From: CAG-1000 sp964545285
Lineage (GTDB): Bacteria > Bacillota_I > Bacilli_A > RF39 > UBA660
DNA length: 13,194 nt
Assembly: GCA_964545285.1 (NCBI GenBank)
Contig: CAZJEW010000031.1
Span: 1 to 13,194, forward strand
Reading direction: 5' to 3'
The number at the start of each line of letters is the position of its first letter. The stretch's first letter is position 1. Made by a program: the position numbers and the translations under genes. The notes below the pieces were generated by a model. It did not search any database. It was given only the letters and a program-made list of their open reading frames with translations, and was not told where the DNA came from. Below are positions 6,774 to 13,194 of this stretch, piece by piece.

Positions 6774-6869
6774 ATGAATTGTTGTAATTCTACTGGTAGT
6801 ACGTTCTTTATAATATTGATTTTATTCATTCTATTAGCAATTATTTTTGGTACTTGCATAGGATGGTAA
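6774..6869 (+). CDS. YjcZ-like one-helix micropeptide, second copy
   Basis: The 31-residue product starts MNCCNSTGST and then has one hydrophobic helix, FFIILILFILLAIIFG (11-26), ending TCIGW. It shares the layout of the peptide just upstream (Cys-containing head plus FILL-type helix) but has a CC pair rather than alternating GCGCGC, so the two are diverged paralogues. AGGGAGGTG (6761-6769) is an excellent ribosome site 4 nt before the ATG. It is cotranscribed with the first copy and followed by a terminator. No function can be assigned beyond the family's link to sporulation. Confidence 0.75.
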   Translation: MNCCNSTGSTFFIILILFILLAIIFGTCIGW

Positions 6870-6892
6870 GAAAAGAGGAATTTCCTCTTTTT
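6870..6892 (+). terminator. Terminator of the micropeptide pair
   Basis: AAAAGAGG (6871-6878) pairs with CCTCTTTT (6884-6891) around a 5-nt loop, with a G-U pair extending it. The tail is T-rich (TTTTTATTTTG). It begins at the stop codon of the second peptide. Confidence 0.75.
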
Positions 6893-6907
6893 ATTTTGTT
6901 AAATTAA

Positions 6908-6916
6908 TGTTAAAAT
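6908..6916 (+). promoter_or_regulatory. Extended -10 promoter of the serS operon
   Basis: TGTTAAAAT at 6908-6916 is a TGN-extended -10 (TAAAAT), 26 nt before the serS ATG. The -35 region (about 6888-6893) falls in the preceding terminator and does not match well. The leader would be about 20 nt, leaving no room for a T-box. Confidence 0.5.
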
Positions 6917-6942
6917 AGTTTGTATAGAAAAGAGGGATAAGT

Positions 6943-8220
6943 ATGATAGATATTAAACTTATTAGAGAAAATAAAGATTTAGTAAAAGAAAACATTAAAA
7001 AGAAATTTCAGGATAAGAAACTATCGCTTGTTGACAAAGTATATGATTTAGATATTGAATATCGTGAATATAAATTTAAAGTAGATAATTTAAGAAGTGA
7101 AAAAAATAAATTAAGTGATTCTATTGGTTCTTTAATGAGAGAAAAAAAGATTGATGAAGCAAATGAAGTAAAAGGAAAAGTAGCATCTATTCAAAAAGAA
7201 ATTGAAGAATGTGAAAAGAAAGAAGAAGATTTACAAAAAACTATTAAAGATAAAATGATGGTCATTCCTAATATAATTGATTCTAGTGTACCAATAGGTA
7301 AAAATGATACTGAAAATGTTGAAGTTGAAAAATTTGGGGATCCAATTGTTCCTAAATATGAAATTCCATATCATGCAGATATGTTAGATAAATTGAATGC
7401 ATTAGATAAGGAAAGTGCTGGTAAGACAAGTGGTAATGGTTTTTATTATTTAATGGGAGATGGAGCAAGACTTCATAGTGCTATGCTTGCATATGCTAGA
7501 GATTTTATGATAGATAAAGGATTTACTTATTGTATACCTCCATTTATGATACATGGTGATGTTGTTAGTGGTGTAATGTCATTTGAAGAAATGGATAATA
7601 TGATGTATAAAATCGAAGGTGAAGATTTATATTTAATAGGAACTTCTGAACATTCTATGATAGGTAGATTTAAGGATGAAATATTAAAGAAAGATAGTTT
7701 ACCAATTACCCTTACGTCTTATAGTCCTTGCTTTAGAAAAGAAGTAGGAGCTCATGGAATAGAGGAAAGAGGTATATATAGAGTACACCAATTTGAAAAA
7801 GAAGAAATGGTTGTATTATGTGAACCTGAAGATTCATTTGAATGGTATAATAAAATGTGGAAATTTACTGTAGATTTTTTTAGAAGTTTAGATATACCAG
7901 TAAGAACACTTGAATGTTGTAGCGGTGATTTAGCTGATTTAAAAGTTAAAAGTGTTGATATTGAAGCATGGAGCCCTAGACAACAAAAATATTTTGAAGT
8001 GGGTAGTTGTTCTAATTTAGGAGATGCTCAAGCAAGACGTTTAGGAATAAGAACTAAAGGTGAAGATGGAACTTATTTTGTTCATACTTTGAATAATACA
8101 GTTCTTGCTACTCCAAGGGCTTTAATAGCGTTTTTAGAGAATCATTATAATGAAGATGGTACAATAAGTATACCAGAGGTGTTAAGACCTTATATGGGCA
8201 ATAAATCAGTAATTAAATAA
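6943..8220 (+). CDS. Seryl-tRNA synthetase
   Basis: SerRS charges tRNA-Ser with serine in the cytosol and supplies the precursor for selenocysteinyl-tRNA where used. The 425-aa length is standard. Residues 1 to about 105 form the charged N-terminal coiled-coil arm (MIDIKLIREN start) that grips the long variable arm of tRNA-Ser. The class II catalytic core follows, with IGTSEHSM (232-239, the TxE loop), motif 2 CFRKEVGAHGIEERGIYRVHQF (263-284), EVGSCSNLGDAQARRL (352-367) and motif 3 TLNNTVLATPRALIAFLEN (382-400) with its arginine at 392. Motif 3 reads NNTVLATPR rather than the E. coli NGSGLAVGR. GAGGG (6932-6936) precedes the ATG by 6 nt. It is the first gene of an apparent three-gene operon with two peptidases. 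Confidence 0.96.
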   Translation: MIDIKLIRENKDLVKENIKKKFQDKKLSLVDKVYDLDIEYREYKFKVDNLRSEKNKLSDSIGSLMREKKIDEANEVKGKVASIQKEIEECEKKEEDLQKTIKDKMMVIPNIIDSSVPIGKNDTENVEVEKFGDPIVPKYEIPYHADMLDKLNALDKESAGKTSGNGFYYLMGDGARLHSAMLAYARDFMIDKGFTYCIPPFMIHGDVVSGVMSFEEMDNMMYKIEGEDLYLIGTSEHSMIGRFKDEILKKDSLPITLTSYSPCFRKEVGAHGIEERGIYRVHQFEKEEMVVLCEPEDSFEWYNKMWKFTVDFFRSLDIPVRTLECCSGDLADLKVKSVDIEAWSPRQQKYFEVGSCSNLGDAQARRLGIRTKGEDGTYFVHTLNNTVLATPRALIAFLENHYNEDGTISIPEVLRPYMGNKSVIK

Positions 8221-8242
8221 TAATATTTTTAGGGGGAATATT

Positions 8243-9382
8243 ATGATAACTATAGATTCAAATAGTAAAAGAATTGATATTGAATCATTAAAAGACGATA
8301 TAATTAGACAAAAAGAATATTTAAAAAGAAATAATTCTAGAAGTGTCTTATATCGTGATTTTGGTGACTTTCAAAAATTAAATACATTACTTATTTCTTT
8401 AGCAGGAATGTATATTCCTCAAACTAGTATATTTATAGATCAGAAAAAATCAACAGAAGAATCAAATAAACATAATTCAAAAGTATTACAAGATTACTAT
8501 AACTTTATTATTCAAAACAAAAAACTTATTATGACTATGCTTGGAAATTATCATGACTTTTTAGATTATATTTATCTTATGGATTTGTCTTATGCAAAAA
8601 GATTAAGAACTTTTTCTGAAAAAGAATTTTTTGATATTATTTTGGAATTCTTTTCATTATTCGGAGATAATGCTGTAAAAAGTGTTAATAATATATTAAA
8701 TAATAATAGAATAGAAACGAATGTTCCTGATAGTGAAGGATATTGTTCTGCTGTATATACTTCAAAGTTATTAGGAAAATGTTATGTAACTTCAACACTT
8801 AAAGAATATGATACTTGTTCACTATTATCAATTTCTCATGAATTTGGTCATGTATTTGAATATGATAATATTATATTTCCACAAAGAAAAGAATATCCTA
8901 TAGCAAAGCAATTTGGTATAGAATTTTCGTCGTGCTTTTTTGAATTAGAGATGGCTGAATTTTTAAAAAGGAATCATATTGATGCAAATAATATTGATCC
9001 ATTTATTAATGATAGGTTACTATTATTAGATGGATGTTATGATACATTTGAAGAAACTTTTGATGTAAAAAATGGTAGTATAGAATTAAATGGGGACCTA
9101 ATAGACACTGATAAAAATAAAAGAATACCCTTAAGAGATGCATATGTATATGGATTTGGTTATTATTTTGCTTTACATTTATGCGAATTATATGAGCAAA
9201 ATCCTAATGAATTTATGAAATTACTTAATAATCTATTATCAGCAAGATCTATTTTATCGATTGAAGAATTAATTGAATTATTAGGTTTTGATATTGATGA
9301 ATTCACTAATACAAAACTTATTCAACCTAGAATACTTAAATTATCTAATGAAATGAAAAAAAAATATAATATAATTTTATAG
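8243..9382 (+). CDS. Short M3-like zinc metallopeptidase (oligoendopeptidase F type)
   Basis: The 379-aa protein has a gluzincin zinc site: HEFGH (199-203) supplies two histidines and the catalytic Glu, and E227 in IEFSSCFFE is the expected third ligand, 24 residues after the second His as in M3 peptidases. The segment before the site, GYCSAVYTSKLLGKCYVTS, matches the GAYSSG...FILLN strand that lines the PepF cleft. VYGFGYYFALHL (302-313) resembles the C-terminal M3 Tyr/Gly helix. There is no signal peptide or membrane segment, so it should be cytosolic. PepF is about 600 aa, so this is a reduced version missing much of the N-terminal half. Substrate is unknown. AGGGGGA (8231-8237) precedes the ATG, and the gene starts 22 nt after serS. 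It is paralogous to the next gene. Confidence 0.75.
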   Translation: MITIDSNSKRIDIESLKDDIIRQKEYLKRNNSRSVLYRDFGDFQKLNTLLISLAGMYIPQTSIFIDQKKSTEESNKHNSKVLQDYYNFIIQNKKLIMTMLGNYHDFLDYIYLMDLSYAKRLRTFSEKEFFDIILEFFSLFGDNAVKSVNNILNNNRIETNVPDSEGYCSAVYTSKLLGKCYVTSTLKEYDTCSLLSISHEFGHVFEYDNIIFPQRKEYPIAKQFGIEFSSCFFELEMAEFLKRNHIDANNIDPFINDRLLLLDGCYDTFEETFDVKNGSIELNGDLIDTDKNKRIPLRDAYVYGFGYYFALHLCELYEQNPNEFMKLLNNLLSARSILSIEELIELLGFDIDEFTNTKLIQPRILKLSNEMKKKYNIIL

Positions 9383-9391
9383 GAGTAAATT

Positions 9392-10753
9392 ATGAATGTT
9401 GATTTAGAAACACTAGAAAAAGAATTAAAATATATTTCATTAAAGTTAAATAATTGTTTTAATATTTATGAATATAATGATTTAATGTATACCTATACGT
9501 TTTTAGATGTCTTATACTTTCACTTAACATCTAAGCATTATCCTCAACCATCATCAAAATATATTAATGAAAGATGGTCAATAATTAAATTTAATAGAAT
9601 AATAAAAAAATCGGAGTTAGATTTTATTAGAAGATTTGAAAGAGAAAAAAATACATATGCTCAACCTATGCTAAATTATGTAAATAAATTTGTCGGTTGT
9701 CCAGAAGAAATTGTATATCCAATCGTTACACCAACATCATTTTCTATAGAAGAAGCAAAAGAATTAATACTTGATTTCTTTAGTGAATATGGAGAAGAGG
9801 TATATAATATAGTTAAATCAATATTTGATAATAAGCAAATACAAACTGGAATCAAAAATACAGATCATGTCTCAAATACTGAAATAAGATTTAAATCAAT
9901 AATATCTCAATTAGGAGAAATTAATTCAGAAGAATATACCGAAGAATCAATTAAAGAATTATTAGATTATTTTTCAAGTATTGAAAAACTATTTTATAAT
10001 GATAATGTTTCTCCAGAACAATATGAAGAAATAGGAGATAAATTATTGGAATTATATGAGAAATTAATTCCAATAAAGAAAGAATTTAAAAAACCTAATA
10101 TTTCATTTGACGATATAGGAGAAACATCAGCTTTTACATATTTTTCGTCATCCTTAAAAAAAACATATATATTAATTACTAGTAAAGAAGTTAATGTATA
10201 TGAATTATCAGAGTTAGTACATGAACTTGGACATGCAATTGAATCATATCTAGTTTCTTATTCAAAAGATCATGCATCGTATGAAGATACTTTATTTTTA
10301 TCTGAAGTATCATCGTCATTTTTTGAATTTGATTTTTTGAACTATTTGCGAAGAAAAAATATATGTGTTGAAGAAGTTGATTCAACTTTATATGATTTTT
10401 ATTTAGATATTGCTGATGACTTTATTATACTGTTAGATACTTTAGATGCAAAACCTGATTATAAATCATATGATGAAACGTGCACTTATTCAGACAAGTC
10501 TGGAACTACTTTTAATGTTGATATCAGAAATAGGGTTAAATATGGACTAAATAAATATATTGCTATATTATTCAGCAAAAAAAGAATGGAAAATAGTAAT
10601 GTATTCCTAGAAAAATTTCTTGAGTTTCTTGAAAATAGTGAAAAAAAATCAACAAGTGAACTATTAAGAAATTTTGGAATAGCTGAAGAAGAATTTGAAA
10701 ATATTAATATTGATGATGTTACTCTTCAAAGACTTATAAGAAAGTATAAATAA
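9392..10753 (+). CDS. Short M3-like zinc metallopeptidase, second paralogue with insertion
   Basis: The 453-aa protein carries HELGH (277-281) with E305 in SEVSSSFFE, 24 residues on, the same spacing as its upstream neighbour. The strand AFTYFSSSLKKTYILITS (247-264) corresponds to the one before the zinc site there. N-terminal wording (KHYPQPSSKYINE here, MYIPQTSIFID upstream) also aligns, so the two genes arose by duplication. The clear difference is an acidic, helical insertion of about 85 residues at roughly 153-238, where the first copy has only a short loop. The C-terminal helix RNRVKYGLNKYIAILF lacks the YGFGYY wording of copy one. No signal peptide is visible. AGGAG (9381-9385) overlaps the stop of the upstream gene and the gap is 9 nt, so the two are cotranscribed. 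Substrate unknown. Confidence 0.72.
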   Translation: MNVDLETLEKELKYISLKLNNCFNIYEYNDLMYTYTFLDVLYFHLTSKHYPQPSSKYINERWSIIKFNRIIKKSELDFIRRFEREKNTYAQPMLNYVNKFVGCPEEIVYPIVTPTSFSIEEAKELILDFFSEYGEEVYNIVKSIFDNKQIQTGIKNTDHVSNTEIRFKSIISQLGEINSEEYTEESIKELLDYFSSIEKLFYNDNVSPEQYEEIGDKLLELYEKLIPIKKEFKKPNISFDDIGETSAFTYFSSSLKKTYILITSKEVNVYELSELVHELGHAIESYLVSYSKDHASYEDTLFLSEVSSSFFEFDFLNYLRRKNICVEEVDSTLYDFYLDIADDFIILLDTLDAKPDYKSYDETCTYSDKSGTTFNVDIRNRVKYGLNKYIAILFSKKRMENSNVFLEKFLEFLENSEKKSTSELLRNFGIAEEEFENINIDDVTLQRLIRKYK

Positions 10754-10755
10754 CT

Positions 10756-10791
10756 AATTTCTTCATAATATATATTATGAAGAAATTTTTT
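10756..10791 (+). terminator. Terminator of the serS operon, overlapping the next start codon
   Basis: AATTTCTTCATAA (10756-10768) pairs perfectly with TTATGAAGAAATT (10775-10787) around a TATATA loop, with six T at 10786-10791. The pairing can continue two more bp into the loop. It begins three bases after the stop of the peptidase gene. The right arm contains the ATG (10777-10779) and second and third codons of the following gene. Confidence 0.85.
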
Positions 10792-11559
10792 ACATATATT
10801 TATGTAACTTTATTTACTTTATTCAGTATTATTTATATGAATAAAGTAATTGATTTATCAAAAGAAAATAGTGTTATTATTAAATATATAAATAAATACA
10901 AAACAAAATATGATTATAAATGTAATGAAGGATATATTAATGAAAATGGTATAGTTCTTGGAACAAACGGAAGTAGTGTAAACGTTAATAAAAGTTATTC
11001 AAATATGAAGGGTATTGGATATAGCGAATCATTAATTGAATATGATACTGTTTATTGTGTAACTAGTAAAGATAATAATACGGATAGATATATATTAAGT
11101 GCTAATCCTTCTAAAAATAGTATTAGTATAGTAATAAATTTAGATAGTGAAAAGTATATTAATCAAATAATAGATATATTTAATAATTATAATGTTCCAG
11201 TTAATATATTACTAAATCATAATAATAATTATATTAATTATACAGATTATAGTATATTAGTAAAAGGAAATAATGAAAAAGATTTTGAATATTTTAACAA
11301 TTTAAATATTAATTTCTTTTGTGTGAAAACGAATGATTTTGATGTTATCCCTATTTGTAGTAAAAATAATATTAATACCATATATATGAGAGATGAAATA
11401 ACAAAAGATTTGCTTCTTAACATTAAAAAAGGTTTATCAAAAGGAGATATTATATTTATTAAAGAAAATAAATATAATCTTAATGAGATAAGTGCTACTA
11501 TAAGATATATTAAAAGTAGGGGAATAAATATTGTATCAATAGAAAAACTAGTATCTTAA
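10777..11559 (+). CDS. Membrane-anchored polysaccharide-deacetylase-like protein, probably inactive
   Basis: The 260-aa protein begins with a membrane anchor (about 4-21, FFTYIYVTLFTLFSIIYM) and should lie outside the membrane. A juxtamembrane part (about 50-95) contains GIVLGTNGSSVNVNKSYSNM, which resembles the segment before the NodB domain in some Firmicutes deacetylases. Residues 115-147 match the first NodB strand and helix, but the metal motif TFDDG is replaced by VINLDS, keeping only D123. The end GDIIFIKENKYNLNEIS...RGINIVSIEKLVS matches the GSIVLMHD...GYxFVTLSEL closing motif with its histidine lost. I infer a non-catalytic relative. No Shine-Dalgarno precedes the ATG, which sits inside a terminator stem. 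The next ATG (10837) would remove the anchor and also lacks one. Its 3' end overlaps the convergent gene by 12 nt. Confidence 0.6.
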   Translation: MKKFFTYIYVTLFTLFSIIYMNKVIDLSKENSVIIKYINKYKTKYDYKCNEGYINENGIVLGTNGSSVNVNKSYSNMKGIGYSESLIEYDTVYCVTSKDNNTDRYILSANPSKNSISIVINLDSEKYINQIIDIFNNYNVPVNILLNHNNNYINYTDYSILVKGNNEKDFEYFNNLNINFFCVKTNDFDVIPICSKNNINTIYMRDEITKDLLLNIKKGLSKGDIIFIKENKYNLNEISATIRYIKSRGINIVSIEKLVS

Positions 11560-11571
11560 TACTAGTTTTTT
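11543..11571. terminator. Bidirectional terminator inside the overlapping 3' ends
   Basis: AAAAACTAGTAT (11543-11554) and ATACTAGTTTTT (11559-11570) form a perfect 12-bp stem with a CTTA loop. The plus strand ends in six T and the minus strand in TTTTTCT. The stop codons of both convergent genes (TAA at 11557-11559, minus-strand TAG at 11550-11548) lie within it. Confidence 0.85.
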
Positions 11572-13104
11572 GGGGTCGTCTATACTTTCTTCAGTTATAA
11601 TTACTTCTTTTGGAGAAGAGTCTGAAAAAATTTCAAATTCCGCAGGAACTAATATGTCTTCTACTGCTTTTTTTATTCCTCTTGCTCCCGATTTATCATA
11701 ACTTGATGATTTTCTTGCTAATGCTTCTATAGCATCTTTTTCTATAATTAGATTAATACCAATTAAAGCATATAATAATTTATTTGTGTTAATTGGACTT
11801 TTATCTGATTCAATTATTATTTTAATTAAATCATCAAGATTTAATCCTTTTAGTGGAATTACATTAGACCTTCCAATTATTTCTGGTTGCATACCATATT
11901 TTATTAGATTTTCTGCTGAAAACAATTCATTATAGTTTATATCATTTGATTTTTTTGAAACGTCCGCTCCAAATCCCATATTGCTTTTTTTCTTAATATA
12001 TTCTTCAATTCCTGAATATGCACCTAAAAATGCAAATGTAACAGAAGAAGTATCAAATAAAATAGGTAGTGGTGAGCTTTTGGATTCTATGCTATATTTA
12101 TGTCCTTGCATCATTGTTAAAAAAGATGATTGTACTTCTGTTGTCATTGCTGGAGATACATCTTTACTTGATGCTTTTTTATCAAACTCATCCATTACTA
12201 TGATTCCTCTTTGAGCTAAATCAATATTTCCATCAGCAGCACTTATTAAATTTCTAATAATTGATACTGGACTTTGTCCAACATATCCCTCCATTGTGTA
12301 TTGTGTTGAATCTTCAAATACTATTGGTACATTAACTATTTCAGCTAAACTTCTAAAAATTGCAGTTTTTCCAACTCCAGTTGGTCCACAAACAAAAAAA
12401 CTTTGTTTAGCATTTATTAGTTGTTCTCTTGCTTCGGGATTTTCTTCTAATGCTTTAATTATTCTTTGATTTTTAGCAAAGCCTGTAACAATTCTTTTGA
12501 TTGGTTCATCTTGACAAATTACACTTTTAGTTATGTGACTGAACATATCTTTCGTAGACATTATTTTAATTTCTATTTTTTCTTCAGTTCCCTTTTCATT
12601 TGTTTCGATTGTGGATTCTTCAATTTTTCCAATATTTAAACTTCTACCATTACTACTAATAGGTTTATATGTTGCGTTTAACATATCATCAAACCCCTTA
12701 AATGAACTTGGATTAATATTGGCAAAAGTACAATCGTTTTTTGTTGCTAAAGTTATTAACTGATCATCTGATTCGGAATATAATTGTATCAATTTATAAT
12801 CTGAAGCATCACATAAAGATTCATACAACTCATCTCTTAATTCTTCCATTTTAGATTTCTTTTTTCCATCAGTATAATAAGGAAATGCATATACATATTG
12901 TTCATTAATATCTATAATGTCTTCAATATAAGGAAATTCGGTGTCATTATCAGCAAAAAATTTCTTTTTTCCAAATTCATTAAATTCAAAACCACTTATA
13001 GTATCAAAGGGAATATATTCATATAAGGTAACACCTTCATCTTCTTTTCTGGTTGAAACAACAGGTACTCTTTGATAAACATAAGCAATAGCATTTTTAG
13101 TCAT
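11548..13104 (-). CDS. ClpX-like AAA+ unfoldase with a novel N-terminal domain
   Basis: Residues about 183-518 follow ClpX throughout: Walker A GPTGVGKT (240-247), pore loop GYVG (273-276), Walker B IIVMDEFDK (301-309), MGFGADV (376-382) at the place of the ClpP-docking IGFGA loop, an arginine-finger segment PEIIGR (407-412) and sensor 2 GARGIKKAVE (473-482). ClpX-type ATPases thread tagged proteins into ClpP or remodel complexes. The N-terminal ~170 residues are not the ClpX zinc finger: they have no CxxC pair and I recognise no family. The substrate-contacting RKH loop is also missing (SIESKSSPLPILFDTSS instead). It is 518 aa against about 420 for ClpX. No clpP or tig is nearby, so this is likely a specialised paralogue. 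GGAGG (13115-13111) lies 6 nt before the ATG. It has a sigma-A promoter. Confidence 0.82.
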   Translation of the reverse strand: MTKNAIAYVYQRVPVVSTRKEDEGVTLYEYIPFDTISGFEFNEFGKKKFFADNDTEFPYIEDIIDINEQYVYAFPYYTDGKKKSKMEELRDELYESLCDASDYKLIQLYSESDDQLITLATKNDCTFANINPSSFKGFDDMLNATYKPISSNGRSLNIGKIEESTIETNEKGTEEKIEIKIMSTKDMFSHITKSVICQDEPIKRIVTGFAKNQRIIKALEENPEAREQLINAKQSFFVCGPTGVGKTAIFRSLAEIVNVPIVFEDSTQYTMEGYVGQSPVSIIRNLISAADGNIDLAQRGIIVMDEFDKKASSKDVSPAMTTEVQSSFLTMMQGHKYSIESKSSPLPILFDTSSVTFAFLGAYSGIEEYIKKKSNMGFGADVSKKSNDINYNELFSAENLIKYGMQPEIIGRSNVIPLKGLNLDDLIKIIIESDKSPINTNKLLYALIGINLIIEKDAIEALARKSSSYDKSGARGIKKAVEDILVPAEFEIFSDSSPKEVIITEESIDDPKKLVLRY

Positions 13105-13138
13105 ATAAATCCTCCAGTATTTTTGATTAATGTCTTTT

Positions 13139-13167
13139 ATTATAAAAAATAATCAATTTTTAGTCAA
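13139..13167 (-). promoter_or_regulatory. Sigma-A promoter of the ClpX-like gene
   Basis: On the minus strand, TTGACT (13167-13162, 5/6) and TATAAT (13144-13139, 6/6) are separated by exactly 17 bp. The -10 lies about 34 nt upstream of the ATG. The bases beyond it to the window end hold nothing else that I can recognise. Confidence 0.82.
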
Positions 13168-13194
13168 TAGAAATATTTAATATTTTAATTATTT

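Noticed and set aside
6893..6942. T-box leader for serS
   Set aside because: Only about 50 nt separate the upstream terminator from the ATG, too short for a T-box specifier stem and antiterminator, and no conserved T-box sequence is present.
10191..10385. 64-codon minus-strand open frame in the second peptidase
   Set aside because: It is antisense to the HELGH zinc-site region of a convincing gene and has no family features.
11981..12214. 77-codon plus-strand open frame in the ClpX-like gene
   Set aside because: It is antisense to the Walker B to MGFG region of the ATPase and has no supporting signal.
1..13194. CRISPR array, insertion sequence, prophage or defence operon
   Set aside because: No direct-repeat array, transposase, integrase or phage structural gene is visible on either strand; gene units are ordinary chromosomal ones.

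Overview
This window comes from a very AT-rich, Gram-positive-type bacterium that uses the standard bacterial code. TGA is a real stop, at the end of the gene at 198-629, so this is not a code-4 mycoplasma. A PrsA lipoprotein foldase, two tiny YjcZ-like membrane peptides of the kind found in spore formers, RecX and a short SufC-SufB pair point to a low-GC Bacillota. An uncultured gut lineage of Bacilli or Clostridia is my inference; I cannot place it more exactly.

Layout. 1-190: tRNA-Leu(CAA) on the minus strand with its own promoter and a terminator hairpin. 198-2302 (+): a three-helix DUF4870-type membrane protein, then sufC and a short sufB that overlap by 8 nt, ending in a terminator. 2350-3462 (-): a divergent PRPP synthetase. 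Its near-perfect sigma-A promoter carries a perfect inverted repeat in the -35/-10 spacer, and it diverges from a CofE-like gamma-glutamyl ligase (3562-4749, +). 4799-5539 (+): recX, converging on prsA (5564-6532, -) over a shared bidirectional terminator. 6653-6869 (+): two consecutive one-helix micropeptides. 6943-10753 (+): serS followed closely by two paralogous short M3-type zinc metallopeptidases. 10777-11559 (+): a membrane-anchored protein resembling a polysaccharide deacetylase but with a degenerate active site; its start codon lies inside the terminator hairpin of the preceding operon. 11548-13104 (-): a ClpX-like AAA+ unfoldase with an unrecognised N-terminal domain in place of the zinc finger. 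Its 3' end overlaps the preceding gene within a bidirectional terminator.

How the genes relate. Most of the window is independent housekeeping units: translation (tRNA-Leu, SerRS), Fe-S cluster assembly, PRPP synthesis, RecA control and secreted-protein folding. Each is one to three genes bounded by clear hairpin terminators, and several have TGN-extended -10 promoters. I see no mobile element, CRISPR array, phage gene or recognisable defence system. The less ordinary content lies from 8243 to the end: tandem mini-M3 peptidases, a probable pseudo-deacetylase with a start codon inside a terminator, and the ClpX-like unfoldase. The candidate operator in the prs promoter and the CofE homologue without visible F420 context are also worth a second look.
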